Source of the DNA: Halicephalobus mephisto
Taxonomy: Eukaryota > Nematoda > Chromadorea > Rhabditida > Panagrolaimidae
Assembly: GCA_009193035.1 (NCBI GenBank)
Contig: SWDT01000014.1
Span: 62,001 to 126,000 of the forward strand
Direction of reading: 5' to 3'
DNA length: 64,000 bases
A model generated the notes under the pieces. The model did no database searches, was not told the origin of the DNA, and was given only the letters and a program-made list of their open reading frames with translations. A program made the position numbers and the translations under genes. Shown piece after piece: positions 34,101 through 46,663 of this stretch (its first letter is position 1; every line of letters begins with the position of its first letter).

Positions 34101-34660
34101 AAATAAGGTTTAATTTTTGAAATTATTTTACAAAATTCACGTAATTTGTTTTTAAAGAAAAGTGTTCCCCTAATGTTATAAAATAAATAAATTTTGGAAT
34201 AAAATGATAAAAGTTAGGAAATATTTTTTATTATTAAAAATAAATTGTTTTAACTTTATTAAATAAGGTTTAATTTTTGAAATTATTTTACAAAATTCAC
34301 GTAATTTGTTTTTAAAGAAAAGTGTTCTCCCAATTTTACGAAATAAATAAATTTTGGAATAAAATGATAAAAGTTAGGAAATTTTTTTTATTATTAAAAA
34401 TAAATTGTTTTAACTTTGTTAAATAAGGTTTAATTTTCGAAATTATTTTATAAAACTCACGTAGTTTGTTTCTAAAGAAAAGTGTTCTCCCAATTTTACG
34501 AAATAAATAAATTTTGGAATAAAATGATAAAAGTTAGGAAATATTTTTTATTGTTAAAAATAAATTGTTTTAACTTTGTTAAATATGTTTTAATTTTCGA
34601 AATTATTTTATAAAACTCACGTAGTTTGTTTCTAAAGAAAAGTGTTCCCTGACATTACCG
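34101..34660. repeat. Tandem repeat, 160 bp unit, about 3.5 copies
   Basis: AAATAAGGTTTAATTTT begins units at 34101, 34261, 34421 and 34581 (the last with AAATATGTTT). Copies 2 and 3 are nearly identical over 160 bp. Degenerate relatives continue to about 35100. Confidence 0.9.
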
Positions 34661-35099
34661 AATAAGGTTTCATTTTTGACGTTTTATTCCAAAGTTCAAT
34701 TAGTTCATTTCTAAAAATAAAAAATGTTCCTTAATATTCCTAAATAAGATTTAATTTTTAACATTTTGGTTTAAAGTTCATTTTATTTATAAAAAAATAA
34801 AACAGTGTTCCCTTGATATTATTAAGTAAATTTTAATTTTCGGAATTTTGTCATAAAACTTAATTCATTTTTAAAAGTAAAAAATATTCCTTAATTTTGT
34901 TAAATAAGGTTTAATTTTTGATATTTTAGTTTAAAATTAATTTTATTTGTAAAAAATAAAAATACTGTTTTTTATGTTATTAAGTAAATTTTAATTTTTC
35001 GGATTTTACTTTAAAACTTAATTCATTTTTAAAAATGAAAAGTGTTCTCTAATGTTACAACAATAACTTCAAATCTTGTCCTTCTGTTACAAAGTTCGT

Positions 35100-36775
35100 T
35101 TGACTCATTTATAAAAAATAAAATGTTTCTCCACATGTTTTGACGAAAAATATTTTTACAGTAGTTTAATTATAAAAAAAATAACAAACTAAATTGACTT
35201 TGGTAAAAAAATTATGAAAAATTTGCTAAATGTTCACTAAATTAAAGTATTTTTAAATTTGAACTTTTTTCTCAAAGTATCTTGTGCTTCGTTTTATCGA
35301 AACCAGAATTCAGGATTTAAGTTCGAAATTCTAATTTTTCGTTTTAAGAAAAAATTTCTAAGTCATTGTAAATTCAAAAAAAAACATCCAATTTTGTCAA
35401 CTTAAATGAAAGAATATTTTACAGTAAGAGAAATCCATAGATGTGTCTTAAAACGAAAAATCAGAATTTCGATTTTGAATTTTGAATTTAGATTTTGAAT
35501 TCTGAATTCCGATTTTGAATTTCGATTTTGAATTTTGAATTCAGAATTCCGATTTTGATAAAACGAAACACTGTACTCTGCTCTCGGCATGTCAAGTCAG
35601 TCGTTTCAGTGACTGAAGTTTGTTTTTATTGATGGCAACTACGGACAATCTTAGGGTGTTTTTATTGTTTTGGTAATCCTTTTTTGAATATTGTATTATT
35701 TTTAACGAAATTTTTATTTCGTTTCAAAATCTGATTTTTAAATTTTTTTGTCCTAACACGAAGTTTGTCATTTTTAGTAATTTGTGAAATTTCAAATAAA
35801 TTATTCCAGTTTTCGACAAGGAAGATGGAATGTTTGTTTGATTTTGGTCCCGACACGAAATCTTTTTTGTTGAAATTTACCTTTTTGGTCCCACCACGAA
35901 AAGTGACTTTTTGAGTATTTTCTTATTAGGATTTTATTTTGAAACGATTTCCTTCAAATATATGGTTTTATTGCGAAGATGGATTACGATATTCGACCTT
36001 TTTGGTCCCGACACGAAATCTTTTTTGTTGAAATTTAACTTCTTGGTTCCACCACGAAAAGTGATTTTTTGAGTATTTTTTTATTAAGATTTTTTTGGAG
36101 TTACTTTTTTAATGTTCTGGTCTTAACATGATTGCAAATTACGATATCCGACTTTCTGGTCCCGCCACGAAAAGCACTTTGCTGATAAACCTCCCTTCTA
36201 CCAATACTACTGATTTGTCTACCAACTATCTTCCTTCTGATCTTTTTAAAAAAAGTAAAATGAATGATTTTCGTCAATTGACATAGTGGAATAGCAGCTG
36301 GCACAAATTCGCTTCCTGTCAGTTTGTCGATAAATGCACAGTCTCTCGTTTCTTTTGAAAGCTGACAGAAAGAGCTGCAGCTTCAATTTTCTCCGTGCCG
36401 TACACAATTTTTGTCTTGCCTGAGGGCTTTCCACTCGGCGAGCCGCCTGTCAGAGCTTACAAGCAGAATGCGCTCATACTTTCTCTTGATTGCTTTTCCT
36501 CTCCGTCCGGTTTTCAATTTTGTGAGCGCCGCTGTTTCGGACAGGAGAACAATTCAAATTCAATGTGTGCCATTCTTTTCTTCTTGAATTTGTGTTTTTC
36601 CTTGATTGGCATAGCCTGAGGAAAATGTTTTAAAAATTAAAAAAAGATAGTCAAGATCAAGGGATACTGTTAGGGTACAGGGGGGTCTTCGTCGATAAGT
36701 CACCCGATTTTCGAGTAAAGTCAAAAAATATTGTTTTTGGTCTTTTTATAAAAAATTCTGTTTTTGATTTTTGGA
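35100..36775. other. Non-coding AT-rich stretch with a GC-richer island
   Basis: GATTTTGAATT-type words repeat at 35460-35560, and a two-copy motif (TTTTGGTCCCGACACGAAA) occurs at 35843 and 36000. An island at 36170-36630 is GC-richer and has no convincing exon. Confidence 0.5.
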
Positions 36776-36779
36776 ATTG

Positions 36780-37800
36780 TCAGTCACTATCCAGAAACCA
36801 ACTTTGAAGGGATGAATAATGATTAACTTTCGGACACTATTTTCGAAGGCCATTAGAGTTATTAAAGTCACTATCCAAAAGTAATTCCAATGAGATAACG
36901 GATAATAACTAAGGTCTGGGAAATAGCCAAATCGAGGACTTTGTTGGAATTTTTTTGTATTAGTTTTTCTGTCAATAATGGTTATTTTAGACAATATTCA
37001 AAGTCTTCAAACAGTTATCTAGATGGTAGTTTCGACAGCTCCAATGCAAGTTTTAGATAGTGTCTAAAATCAGCTACTATTCTAAACTTCATTAAAGTCA
37101 TTTTAGATAGTGTCTAAAATCAGTTACTATTCTAAACTTCATTGAAGTTGTTTTGGATAGTGTCTAAAATCAGTCACTATTCTAAACTTCATTAAAGTTG
37201 TTTTGGATAGTAACTTTGACAGCTCCAATAGAGGACTTGAATAACGTCTATGTCCAGTCACTATTCAAAAAATAGCGTCTTTCAAATTCCAACTTGAAAA
37301 TAGATACTATCCAATTTACACTGGAACTGATTTTGTATAGTAACTTCCACAGCTCCAGTAGATAATGAGGATAGTGTCCACTTTCAGTCACTATCCGTTT
37401 CCTCATCGGAGCTGTTTTGGACGGTGACATTTACAACCCCAATAGAGGACTTGAACGACGTTTATTTCCAGTCATTACCCAAAAGAAGACAAATGGACAG
37501 TGTCCAGAAAGCTCCGACTTGAGTTTGAAATAGACATTATTTAAATTTTTATTGTAACTGATTTTTGTATAGGGACTGTCGTGGTAGTGAGGGAGAGAAA
37601 GGACCAAAAAGCCCCCATGTACGTTAAATATACGTGGTAATAGTGCTTAGTGCTTGGCAATTTTGCTTTGATATACAGGTGGAATAAAGGAATAAAGGAA
37701 AATGAAGGAACTGTCGTGGGACTAATGGAGTAATGGATAGTGACTGTTTGCTAAAATTTTATTTTCCTGATTCGTCCTTAATTACTGTCCAAGTCAATTC
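36780..37800. repeat. GGATAGTGAC repeat block 3
   Basis: Same family as the other blocks, with three close units at about 37055-37215 (TAGTGTCTAAAATCAG ... TTCATTAAAGTTG). Interrupted by a short retroposon at 37585-37709. Confidence 0.9.
37585..37709 (+). mobile_element. 125-bp retroposon fragment with 10-bp target duplication
   Basis: The insert is flanked by ACTGTCGTGG at 37575-37584 and 37710-37719, and it interrupts repeat block 3. Its 3' end is a simple tail of GGAATAAAGGAATAAAGG type, as in the 3' ends of non-LTR retrotransposons and their SINEs. No coding capacity. Confidence 0.7.
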
Positions 37801-37859
37801 CGCGTCTTCTCAGCCCTCGGCCCCGTATCGAGTTACTATCCGCAGACATTCCCTTTGTA

Positions 37860-38390
37860 AATCCCATCCTAGTTCATAAATTCCTTTTCCTCGACATCTG
37901 GTCGGCATCTTTTCCGATTTTTCTCGACAAAAATATGGAAAATGATCAGTTTTAAAATTGCTGGCTGTTCTGTTTTCTGTTTACCTCAATTTTCCTAGTT
38001 TTGTCGGAAGAACAACGTGATCCCCTCAGGCACTTTGCTGACAGTTTTTCCAACGAAGCTGGCAGCAACTGTCCTCAATCATTGGACCAACTGTTTCTTC
38101 TCAAGAAAGAGAGACTTATTGACAATAGACAGGGGTACAATAGGGACAACTGTCGCTATCGGCATCGTAATCGGGGGATCTGGATGTTATGGTTATTTCC
38201 TGAGGCAGCTGTCGGGATATTTTTAAGCAGTTTGTTATTTTCTCCGGAAGTAAGTCCGAATGCCCCGAGGATATAACATGATCGAAGATGAAACTTTAAA
38301 GATTTTTTTCAGAATTTATTTAATTTAAAAAAGTGATTATTTTTAATTTTAGAAAAAGTAAAAGACGAAAATCTAAGTAAATCTGATTCT
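37860..38390. other. GC-richer island between repeat blocks
   Basis: Single-copy-looking sequence with two overlapping open frames at 38001-38276 on the plus strand, neither with a recognisable domain. It includes two CCTCAGG/CCTGAGG motifs at 38023 and 38198. Confidence 0.35.
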
Positions 38391-38394
38391 TGAT

Positions 38395-40075
38395 GTTGTG
38401 GAAGCAGTCGTGGATAGTGTTTCGAAATGACGGTTCGCGACTGTCCGGAACACTATCCGTGATTGTTTACGTGAAGTCACGGACCAGAAATATTTTGTGA
38501 TTTACGTTTTTGTTGTTTCTGTTTTATATAAATAATGACTGCTTTTGGAAATTTTTCCGAAGTTTTGATCACTATCCAAGATTTTCTAAAACCCCAAAGT
38601 CACTGTTCAAAAATTAGTTCTATGAGGATGAATAGTGTCCAATTTTAACTCAAATCGAACTTGTTAGTCATTACCAATTACTTGTTTTAGATAGTGACTT
38701 AAGATGAACATTATTCTGGGTTTTCGTTAGAATTATTAATCACTATCCAAGAACAGCTCCAATAGGGAAATGGATAGTGACTGATTTTTGGAAATTATAT
38801 TTTTATTGGAGCTGATTTTTGGATAGTGATTTCAACAGTTCCAAAAAAGTCGAAAATAGTGTCCACTTTCAGTCACTATCCAATTTTTATTAGAACTGTC
38901 AAAGTCACTATTCAAAAACAGCTCCAATAGGGAAATGGATAGTGACTAAATCTGGACACTATTTCCGAAAAATTATTGTTTGAATATATCCTTACTGAAA
39001 ATCTTGAATAACAAACTTTTTCAAAAAATTATCCTTATTTTATTGACAGTTCTGCAATTTGTTTCCTGAAAAATACAATTTCATCAATAGAATTTTTGGC
39101 ATTTGGTAAAAACCGGCGCCACGGTCTTTGTCTAATTTTTTCATTGAATTTTGTCATTTTTCTTACCGAAGAACCCAGCACCGTTTTCGCGCAAAATTTT
39201 TCTGAATTAAAATGAACAAAATGCTTTTCGAAAAATGTCGGTAAATTCCTGTTAATTAAAATCAAGATTTTTCGTAGCTGGGTTAATATCTAAAATTCAT
39301 GGGGAATTTCTTCCGAATAATGATTTTGACAGCTTCAATATAAAATGAACAGTGTCCAAAATTTGTTATTGTTTGGCATTTTTGAATAGTGACTAAAAAA
39401 TAATCAAAGTCACTATTTAAAGAAACAAATCAATAGTGACTAAAAAAATTAAATTTCGTTTCGAAATAGACACTATTCGGATTTTTATTGGAGCGGTTTT
39501 TTGGATAGTGTCCGAAAATTAATCATTATTCAAATTTTTACCAGAGCTGTTTTTTGGATAGTGTCCGAAAATTAATCACTATCCGAATTTCTATCAAAGC
39601 TGTTTTTCGGATAGTGTCCGAAAATTAATCACTATCTGAATTTCTATCAGAGCTGTTTTTCGGATAGTGACTGATAGGTTGAATAAAAATTAAATAGTGT
39701 TCGAAAATTAATCACTATCTGAATTTCTATCAGAGCTGTTTTTTGGATAGTGACTGACAGCTCCAGTAAAAATTAAATAGTGACTAAAATTCTCCAACAT
39801 TGTCAAAGTCAATCACTATCCGTTTTCGCATTGGAACTGGCATTTGAATAGTGACATTTACAGTTCTGACGATCGAATGGGTAATAACCAAAGTTTATGA
39901 GCTGTCATGAATGAGTCACTATCCATTTGTCAACTCCAACAGTAAATCAAGGATAGTTACCAAAATTCCGAATTTCTTTATTGATTTTCCAACTTTCAAT
40001 TCCTAAACGTCTATGTCGGTCAGATAGTAACTGAACTAATTACTTTTCCAGTCACTATCCAATTCCGCAAGACAC
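38395..40075. repeat. GGATAGTGAC repeat block 4
   Basis: Dense units of the family. At 39470-39770 four close copies of a unit of about 60 bp carry GCTGTTTTTCGGATAGTGTCCG followed by AATCACTATC. A plain AT stretch at 38985-39290 separates two halves. Confidence 0.9.
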
Positions 40076-40749
40076 ATAAAAATCGCATATTTTGTTTCAC
40101 TTTCGGAATCAGATGGTTTGGGAGAGACTCGAAACAAAGGCTGACCGTTGAAATTTTTCTTCTGTGCTTTTCCTTTTCCTGTCCACTCAAATGATGCGGC
40201 GCGACTGCCCGAGGCACTGTCGAAAATCTCGTCTCTTCTTTATCCCCGAGAAGAAAGAGACTGTTTGAAACTTTTATCTTGGTCTTTCTCAAATTAAAAT
40301 CCGTGTTTCGTGGATTCTGGATTGTATTTGTCTATTTCGTAATTATTTATTTTTTTATATTTTTCGTATTTCTGCACGAAATACGGTAGTACTATTATGG
40401 TCTTGTTCGAAATGACGTGGGGATTTATTTAAAATTAAATTTATAATAATTACGTGGATTTTGAATTTCATACCCTCAGGGCATGGAAAGTGAAATCGAT
40501 GATCTGACGATGGAAGGGATCTGACATGACTTCTTCCGATTGTCTAAATGTAATAAACGCGATAATATGGAAAAACTAAAATTACAACGATTTTTGAAAT
40601 ATTCGAATTTTTCCGTTTTTTTAGAAACTTGAATTTTGTGATTAAAATAATTTTTAGGGACTTTCCCAAAGATTGCCACGATTGCGGTTTCGTCCCTTCC
40701 TTCATCAACGCCGGATTTTGCGGCGGGCGGACGTCGAGGCGTCAACTGC

Positions 40750-43700
40750 ATGGACGCCGATTTGCCGAACGACGAAGAGGACGTCAAGGGACTTTATGAA
40801 GAAGAAATGGCCCCTAATTTAGCTAGAACTTCACCTGCTAGTTCTACTAATCATCAAATGCCACCATCATCTGATGCTTCAACTTCAGAATCTCCACCTT
40901 TAGGATTGAATCTTGGATTGGATCTTCTTCAACAACCTAGTGGATCTTATTCTTGTGTTTCTTGTCATCGAAAATTTCCGACGGCAAAGTTACTTCAACA
41001 ACACAATCAGAGTTTCCATTCTGACAAGCACTTTGTCTGTGAAACCTGCGGAAAGGCCTTCAGATTCAGATCCAACTTGGCCGAACACAGAAGTGTACAT
41101 ACTGCACTGAAGCCATTTGTGTGCAGATTCTGTGGAAAATCCTCCAGGCTCAAAGGTGAGGGATTCATCTGTGGACAGTTTTCACAAAAAATGTTTAATA
41201 ATAGACACTATCCAAGGGTCACTAGCCTCATGAAAACCACTGTCCAAAAGACCGTTTTAATAAAAATGGATAGTGTTTAATTCTAGTAAAATTCAATTTT
41301 CTCAGTCACTATCCAGTTTCCTTTATTGGATAGTCATTCGAAGCCCTTAATTATGATTCAAGATATAGCTTCAATATAGTTTAGAATAGTGACTGAAAGT
41401 GGACACTATTTTCGACTTTTTTGGAGCTGTTGAAATCACTATCCAAAAATCAGCTGCAATAAAAATATAATTTCCAAAAATCAGTCACTATTCATTTCCC
41501 TTTTGGAGCTGTTTTTGGATAGTGATTTTAACAGCTTTAATAAAAATTGGATAGTGACTGAAAGTGGACACTATTTTTGACTTTTTTGGAACTGTTGAAA
41601 TCACTATCCAAAAATCAGTCACTATCCATTTCCCTATTGGAGCTGTTCTTGGATAGTGACTTTGACATTTCCATTGAGGAAGTAGACCGTTTTCAAAAAT
41701 CGGTCACTATTCAATTTTTTATTTTTACAATTCAAACTCGGTTTTCATTTACAACCCCCCGAGCCACCTGCATCAACAGGTGTACCCCGACCTAAATGGA
41801 ATACTTCAGGGTTTCTAAACCCCGATATTTAATTTATCGTTTCACTTTCTATTGTGACATTTTTGCGAAAACGAAAATCCAAGAACAAGAAAGAAAATCA
41901 AAAAGACACGCATGAAACTATGCGCGTGCCCTCAGGCAATTTCGTGCCAGAACTGTCATTGGGATTTTATTTCTCGGTTCTTTAGAGATTTCAAGATTTG
42001 AATTTTCAGGGAATTTGACGAAACATATTCTGAAACATCATAAAAAAGAACAAAATGATTACATCGGAACAGATGACATCATTATTAAAAAAGGAAAAAA
42101 ATCCGTCAAAGATCCTGCAGCAATTGATTTTTTGGAAAAATCAATGATAGTTTTGAACGGAGGAAACAGATCTGGATCTGCTGCTGGATCCCATTCAGGA
42201 AGCTCAACTCCATTGCCCGGGGCTTCGTTGAATGCCCCTAGCATTGAGGAGCAACAGAGGTGCTTCCTGATGAGTCTCGGACTGGAGCCCGGAAGCATCG
42301 ACTTGAAAGTGGATTCTCCTGATAGCGATTCAAGTATGGGTGAGTTTGGATTAAGCTCAAATTTTCGTCATCCAAGAACGAATTGTTTTCGAAGCTTTTG
42401 GTAAAATTTTTCCAAAACCAAAATTACTAAAAAGTTTACTGTAGAATTTGAAACTTCGTTATGGGAAAAAAAATTTTTTTGAAAACCAAAATTATTAAAA
42501 AGTTTACTGTAGAATTTGAAACTTCATTATGAGAGGAAAATTTTTTTTCGAAAATAAAATTAATCAAAATTTACTGTAAAATTTGAAACTTCATTATGAG
42601 AGAAAATTTTTTTTCAAAAATAAAATTACTAAAAAGTTTACTGTAGAATTTGAAATTTCGTTATGGAAGAAAAAATTTCATTTTTTATAAATTCTTTCCA
42701 AGACCAAGTTTATTCAAATATTTACTATTAAACTTGAATTTTTTTAGAAGAGAAAAAAATTTAATTTTTCGAAATTTCATAAATTTATTTCAAGACCGAA
42801 CTAATTCAAATATTTGCTAAAATTCGAAATTTCGTTGTGAAAGACAAAATTTCATTTCCAAAAATTTTGAATTTTTTTTGAGACAAAAGTGAAATTTTAC
42901 AAAAAAAATTAAAATTCGAAATTTTGATTTTAAAATTTTTCAAAAATTTTGAATTTTTTTGAGACAAAAGTGAAATTTTACAAAAAAAAATTAAAATTCG
43001 AAATTTTGATTTTAAAATTTTTCAAAAATTTTGAATTTTTTTGAGACAAAAGTGAAATTTTACAAAAAAAATTAAAATTCGAAATTTTGGTTTTAAAATT
43101 TTTCAATAATTTCGAATTAAATTTTACTTTTCGATTTTCATTAGTCACAACGCGAAAACAAAAATAGAAATTTTTCGTTCCATGACCAATTTTAAAAATA
43201 CAAATTTATTTCTAAAACGAAAAATTTGTATTTTTAATAATCACAGGAAGTTGAATTTTCGTTCTGAAACCACTAAATCGCATTTTTTGTCTTAGAACGA
43301 AATTATAGTTTTTAAGCTTTTTATTAAAAAACATAATTATAATTTTAAATTTTCTGTAAAAATATACAAAATTTCAAGTTTTTAATTTTTAAAAAAATCA
43401 ACGAAATTTTAATTTTTGAATTTTTAAAAAATGTGTAAAATTTAAATTTAAAAATATTCAAAATTTAAATTTATAAAAATATTCAAAATTTAAATTTAAA
43501 AATATTCAAAATTTAAATTTAAAAATATTCAAAATTTTAAATTTTTTTAAATATAAAATTTTAATTCTTTATTTTTTATAAAATATGTGAAATTTTAATT
43601 TTCTATTTTTTTAAAAAATATAAAATTTTAATTTTTAAAATTTATAAAACTTTAATTTTTGAATTTTTAAAATATATAAAATTTTTATTTTTGAATTTTT

Positions 43701-45848
43701 AAAATATATAAAATTTTTATTTTCTATTTTTTAAAACTTTAATTTTTGAATTTTTAAAATATATAAAATTTTTATTTTCTATTTTTTAAAACTTTAATTT
43801 TTGAATTTTTAAAAAATATAAAATTTTTATTTTCTATTTTTTAAAATTTATCTGACTTTAAAAATCTTCATGAGCGTGAGAATGATTTTTTTCTTTCTAA
43901 AATTTAAAAAGGAAAATCGAAAAAGGGTTTGGCTTTTTGTCATTGACATTCTTGAAAATGGAAGCTTTGGCTCATTTGCAATTGGAATCTCATTTATTCT
44001 GAACAATTTTCAGGAAGCCAGGCAAGGACAATGAATGATCAACTTCTGGAAAAATGTAATGCTTACGCGGCTATGGAGACAGATGACGTTCCACATCACA
44101 ACCCTGCAGAAGACCTCCTGGCTCAGTTGACCGGAGGGAATTCTGGAGCTTCGGCTGTCGCTACTTTGGCGAACATTGTTGCGAACAATAATAATTCCAT
44201 CAACACCAATGGATTCGGACTTCCTGGATCAACTAGCACTCCGAAAACCGATGAAGGGCTTCTGAATGTAAGTAGCAGGACTTCCACTCCCATTTCCTCC
44301 AGCACAAAATGTCCCGAATGCGGAAAACATGTTAGAAAACGTGAGTTTTTTGAGAAGACAAAATTAAAAAAGGAATTTTGTTGGATTAAAATATTAAAAC
44401 TATGAAAAAGGAAAAATTAATTGGCTTCGTAAATCAGCAGCTAGAAGTCATGAATCATGCAGGGATTTACAGTGACTTTTTCGGTCTCAATAGATAATGA
44501 TTAATTTTTAAAAGTTGAAACACATTTTTATTGTTGAATTTTATTCACATCGGCAAAGGTAAAATTCAATCATGGCTCAGGGTAACACTGGAAGTTGGTC
44601 ATTATTTTCTTCTTAGATCTGATTTCGGATAGTGACTGAGAATTCCAATAAGAACATGGATAGTGTCTAGAATTATTCACTATCTGGAAAGAAAAGTGGT
44701 TAATCTTTATAAAGGCACATCTTGAGCTGAAAATAAATACTATCCAGGTTTTTATGAAAGTCGATTTTTAAACAGTGACTTTGAGGGCTTCAGTAAAAAT
44801 TACAATATCCATTTCGTCAGTAGAACTGAGTTTTGGACAGTGACCCTGAGAGCTTCAATAGGAAAAAAGATAGTATGTGTTTTGAGTCACTATCCGTTCT
44901 TTCATTAGGGCTGTTTTTTGAACACGAACTTTGACAGCTGCAGTAAATAAGTGAACAGTGGCTGAAGTGCGAGGAAACGTCATAAATGAGTCACTGTCTG
45001 TTTGGCGATTTAGCTAATATTCGTGATAACAGCATTATTTCTCTGACAATTCTTCAATCACTATCTAAAATAATTCATTTCTAATTTCAAATTTATCTTT
45101 TAAAACGAATGAATTGGACTTGATGGAATTTTACTCCATTTCTGAATATAGAGAAAACTATTTTTAAATCAAGAGATTTCAGCCAAGGACCTGATTACCC
45201 ACTTGACAACAATACACAAATTGTCTCCCGGTGAAATTGCTGCCATGACCGGTAATCTGAATTCCAGCTCCTCAGGGGTTTCTGGATCCCTTGGGTCTTC
45301 CTCGTTCAACCAGTCTTCCAACGACTTCGGAGCCAGTTTCCTCATCAATGAGGTCAAACAACTTGAACGGTCAATTTCTGAGTTAAAAACTCAACAGAAG
45401 AGTCTCGGACAGATTTCCCAAGCCATCCAGACTCTCGACGGAAGGATGGGGAGGATGGAGAAGCAGCTTGAAATGGTTCTAAATACTCTGTATACCTTAG
45501 TGCAGCTGCAAGCTGGTCCTCTTGCCAAAAAAGTAAGTCCTACATCTATATCCACATCTGTGTAGAGACATACGTGCATATGCGTCCATATATAACATAT
45601 ATACCTGTATATACAAGTATATAAGTGTATAATTATAGCTTTATGGATGTATGGATGTATATATACTTATGTACTCATAAATACAGCTGTATATATGTAT
45701 ATATGTATATGTGTCTATATATCTATATATCTATATATAGCTGTATAGCTGTATAAATGTATAAATGCATATACTCATATCTCTCTGTATATGCCTATAT
45801 ATTTATGTATACCCATATACAAAGTCCCTAATTCAATCTTTACAGTAA
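40750..45848 (+). CDS. C2H2 zinc-finger transcription factor with C-terminal coiled coil
   Basis: Exons 40750-41155, 42010-42339, 44014-44340 and 45183-45532 join in frame; the next codon is TAA at 45846, the first codon after the TTTACAG acceptor. From the first ATG this gives 471 residues, but the frame is open back to the acceptor at 40657, so an upstream exon is likely. Three C2H2 fingers lie at about residues 74-137 (CVSCHRKF, CETCGKAF, CRFCGKSS; the third crosses intron 1), and a lone finger (CPECGKHVRKPKDLITHLTT) crosses intron 3. Ser/Asn/Gly-rich stretches separate them. The end (INEVKQLERSISELKTQQKS to QLEMVLNTLYTLVQL) is a coiled coil, probably for self-association. It should bind DNA in the nucleus. 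I cannot name the orthologue. If intron 4 is retained, translation ends at 45565 with ten other residues. Confidence 0.82.
41195..41730. repeat. GGATAGTGAC repeat block 5, intronic
   Basis: Same repeat family inside intron 1 of the zinc-finger gene, with words on both strands, so the pre-mRNA can fold back on itself. Confidence 0.9.
42420..43860. repeat. Intronic A/T-cluster repeats
   Basis: Intron 2 of the zinc-finger gene is made of short tandem families: about 80-bp units with GAGACAAAAGTGAAATTTTAC (three copies, about 42870-43100), then TTTAAAAATATTCAAAA units at 43440-43540 and TTTTTATTTTCTATTTTTTA units to 43850. A and T runs alternate at roughly helical spacing. Confidence 0.8.
44625..45075. 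repeat. GGATAGTGAC repeat block 6, intronic
   Basis: A more diverged block of the family in intron 3 of the zinc-finger gene. Confidence 0.75.
45570..45830. repeat. TATA/GTATA microsatellite in the last intron
   Basis: Runs of TATGTATATATG-type sequence fill the intron between the last coding residue and the stop-bearing exon. Confidence 0.9.
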
Positions 45849-46660
45849 GTGCCACTCGAGATCTCTCCAGAAGCCAGCATATAGTGGTAATCACGCGAAG
45901 AACGTGCTCACGTTTATCACGCAAAACATTTTTGTTCTTTCTATGAAATCTCACAATCTTTTGCCATGGTTCTTCTAACTAATCAATTGAAATTGTTTAA
46001 AAATTGAGAAACTATAAGAATAAAAATCTTTTACTGTCTAATTTAAGTGTGTTATTGGAGCATCAGATGAACTCTATAGATAAGAACAGATTATCAAGGA
46101 TAAGGTTGAATTTGACTGTCTCATGGTTCTTCTGTGACATGTTGGATTTCTGGGAAATATTGAATTTTTAATAGAAATCGGTTGAAAGAATGTTAAATTA
46201 AAAATATAAAATTGGATCATTAGCGGAAAATTCTAGACAATTCATTATTTTCATAAGCAAAATTGTGAATTTTTGGAAATAAAAAAGAAATAGAACTTAA
46301 TTTTAAGACGTGTTTTCATAAGATTGGGATCAGGATAATAATTTTCATATACTTTATTTTAAAAATATTCAATGTTTAGAAGTGAAAATTGTTGTGGAAT
46401 TTCGTCAACGTTATTGAATAAACATCAAAAATGACAAAGATTAATATTGCTGGAATTTTCACGAAGGTTTTGAAAATTCTGATAATGCTACAAAAATATC
46501 TAAATAACTTCTTTTTTTACATCTGCGGAAATGAGATTCTTGACAAATTCAAGTTTAAATATGGTTATTTTCTTGATCTCTATGAAGCTAACGGAACAAT
46601 TACTGTATAAATTGCGATCTCAAAATTGAGTAATTGAATCTATATTAAGAACTCAATATG
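45849..46660. other. Non-coding gap
   Basis: 3' region of the zinc-finger gene followed by AT-rich DNA up to the mariner relic. No gene seen. Confidence 0.5.
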
Positions 46661-46663
46661 CAT

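Larger units (their letters stand above)
29498..41937. promoter_or_regulatory. Dispersed cluster of AP-2-like motifs
   Basis: Near-palindromes of the form SCCTSAGGS occur at 29498 (GCCTCAGGC), 32467 (GCCTGAGGG), 36418 (GCCTGAGGG), 38023 (CCCTCAGGC), 40207 (GCCCGAGGC), 40473 (CCCTCAGGG) and 41929 (CCCTCAGGC). Weaker forms lie at 33325, 36614 and 38198. AP-2 factors bind GCCNNNGGC-type sites with such centres. All lie in the GC-richer islands upstream of or within the first intron of the zinc-finger gene. One more match lies outside, in the hairpin loop near 11838. Function is an inference. Confidence 0.3.

Noticed and set aside
40476..40787. 103-codon minus-strand frame antisense to the zinc-finger 5' exon
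   Set aside because: Plus-strand frame has splice sites and zinc fingers; the antisense frame has no domain.
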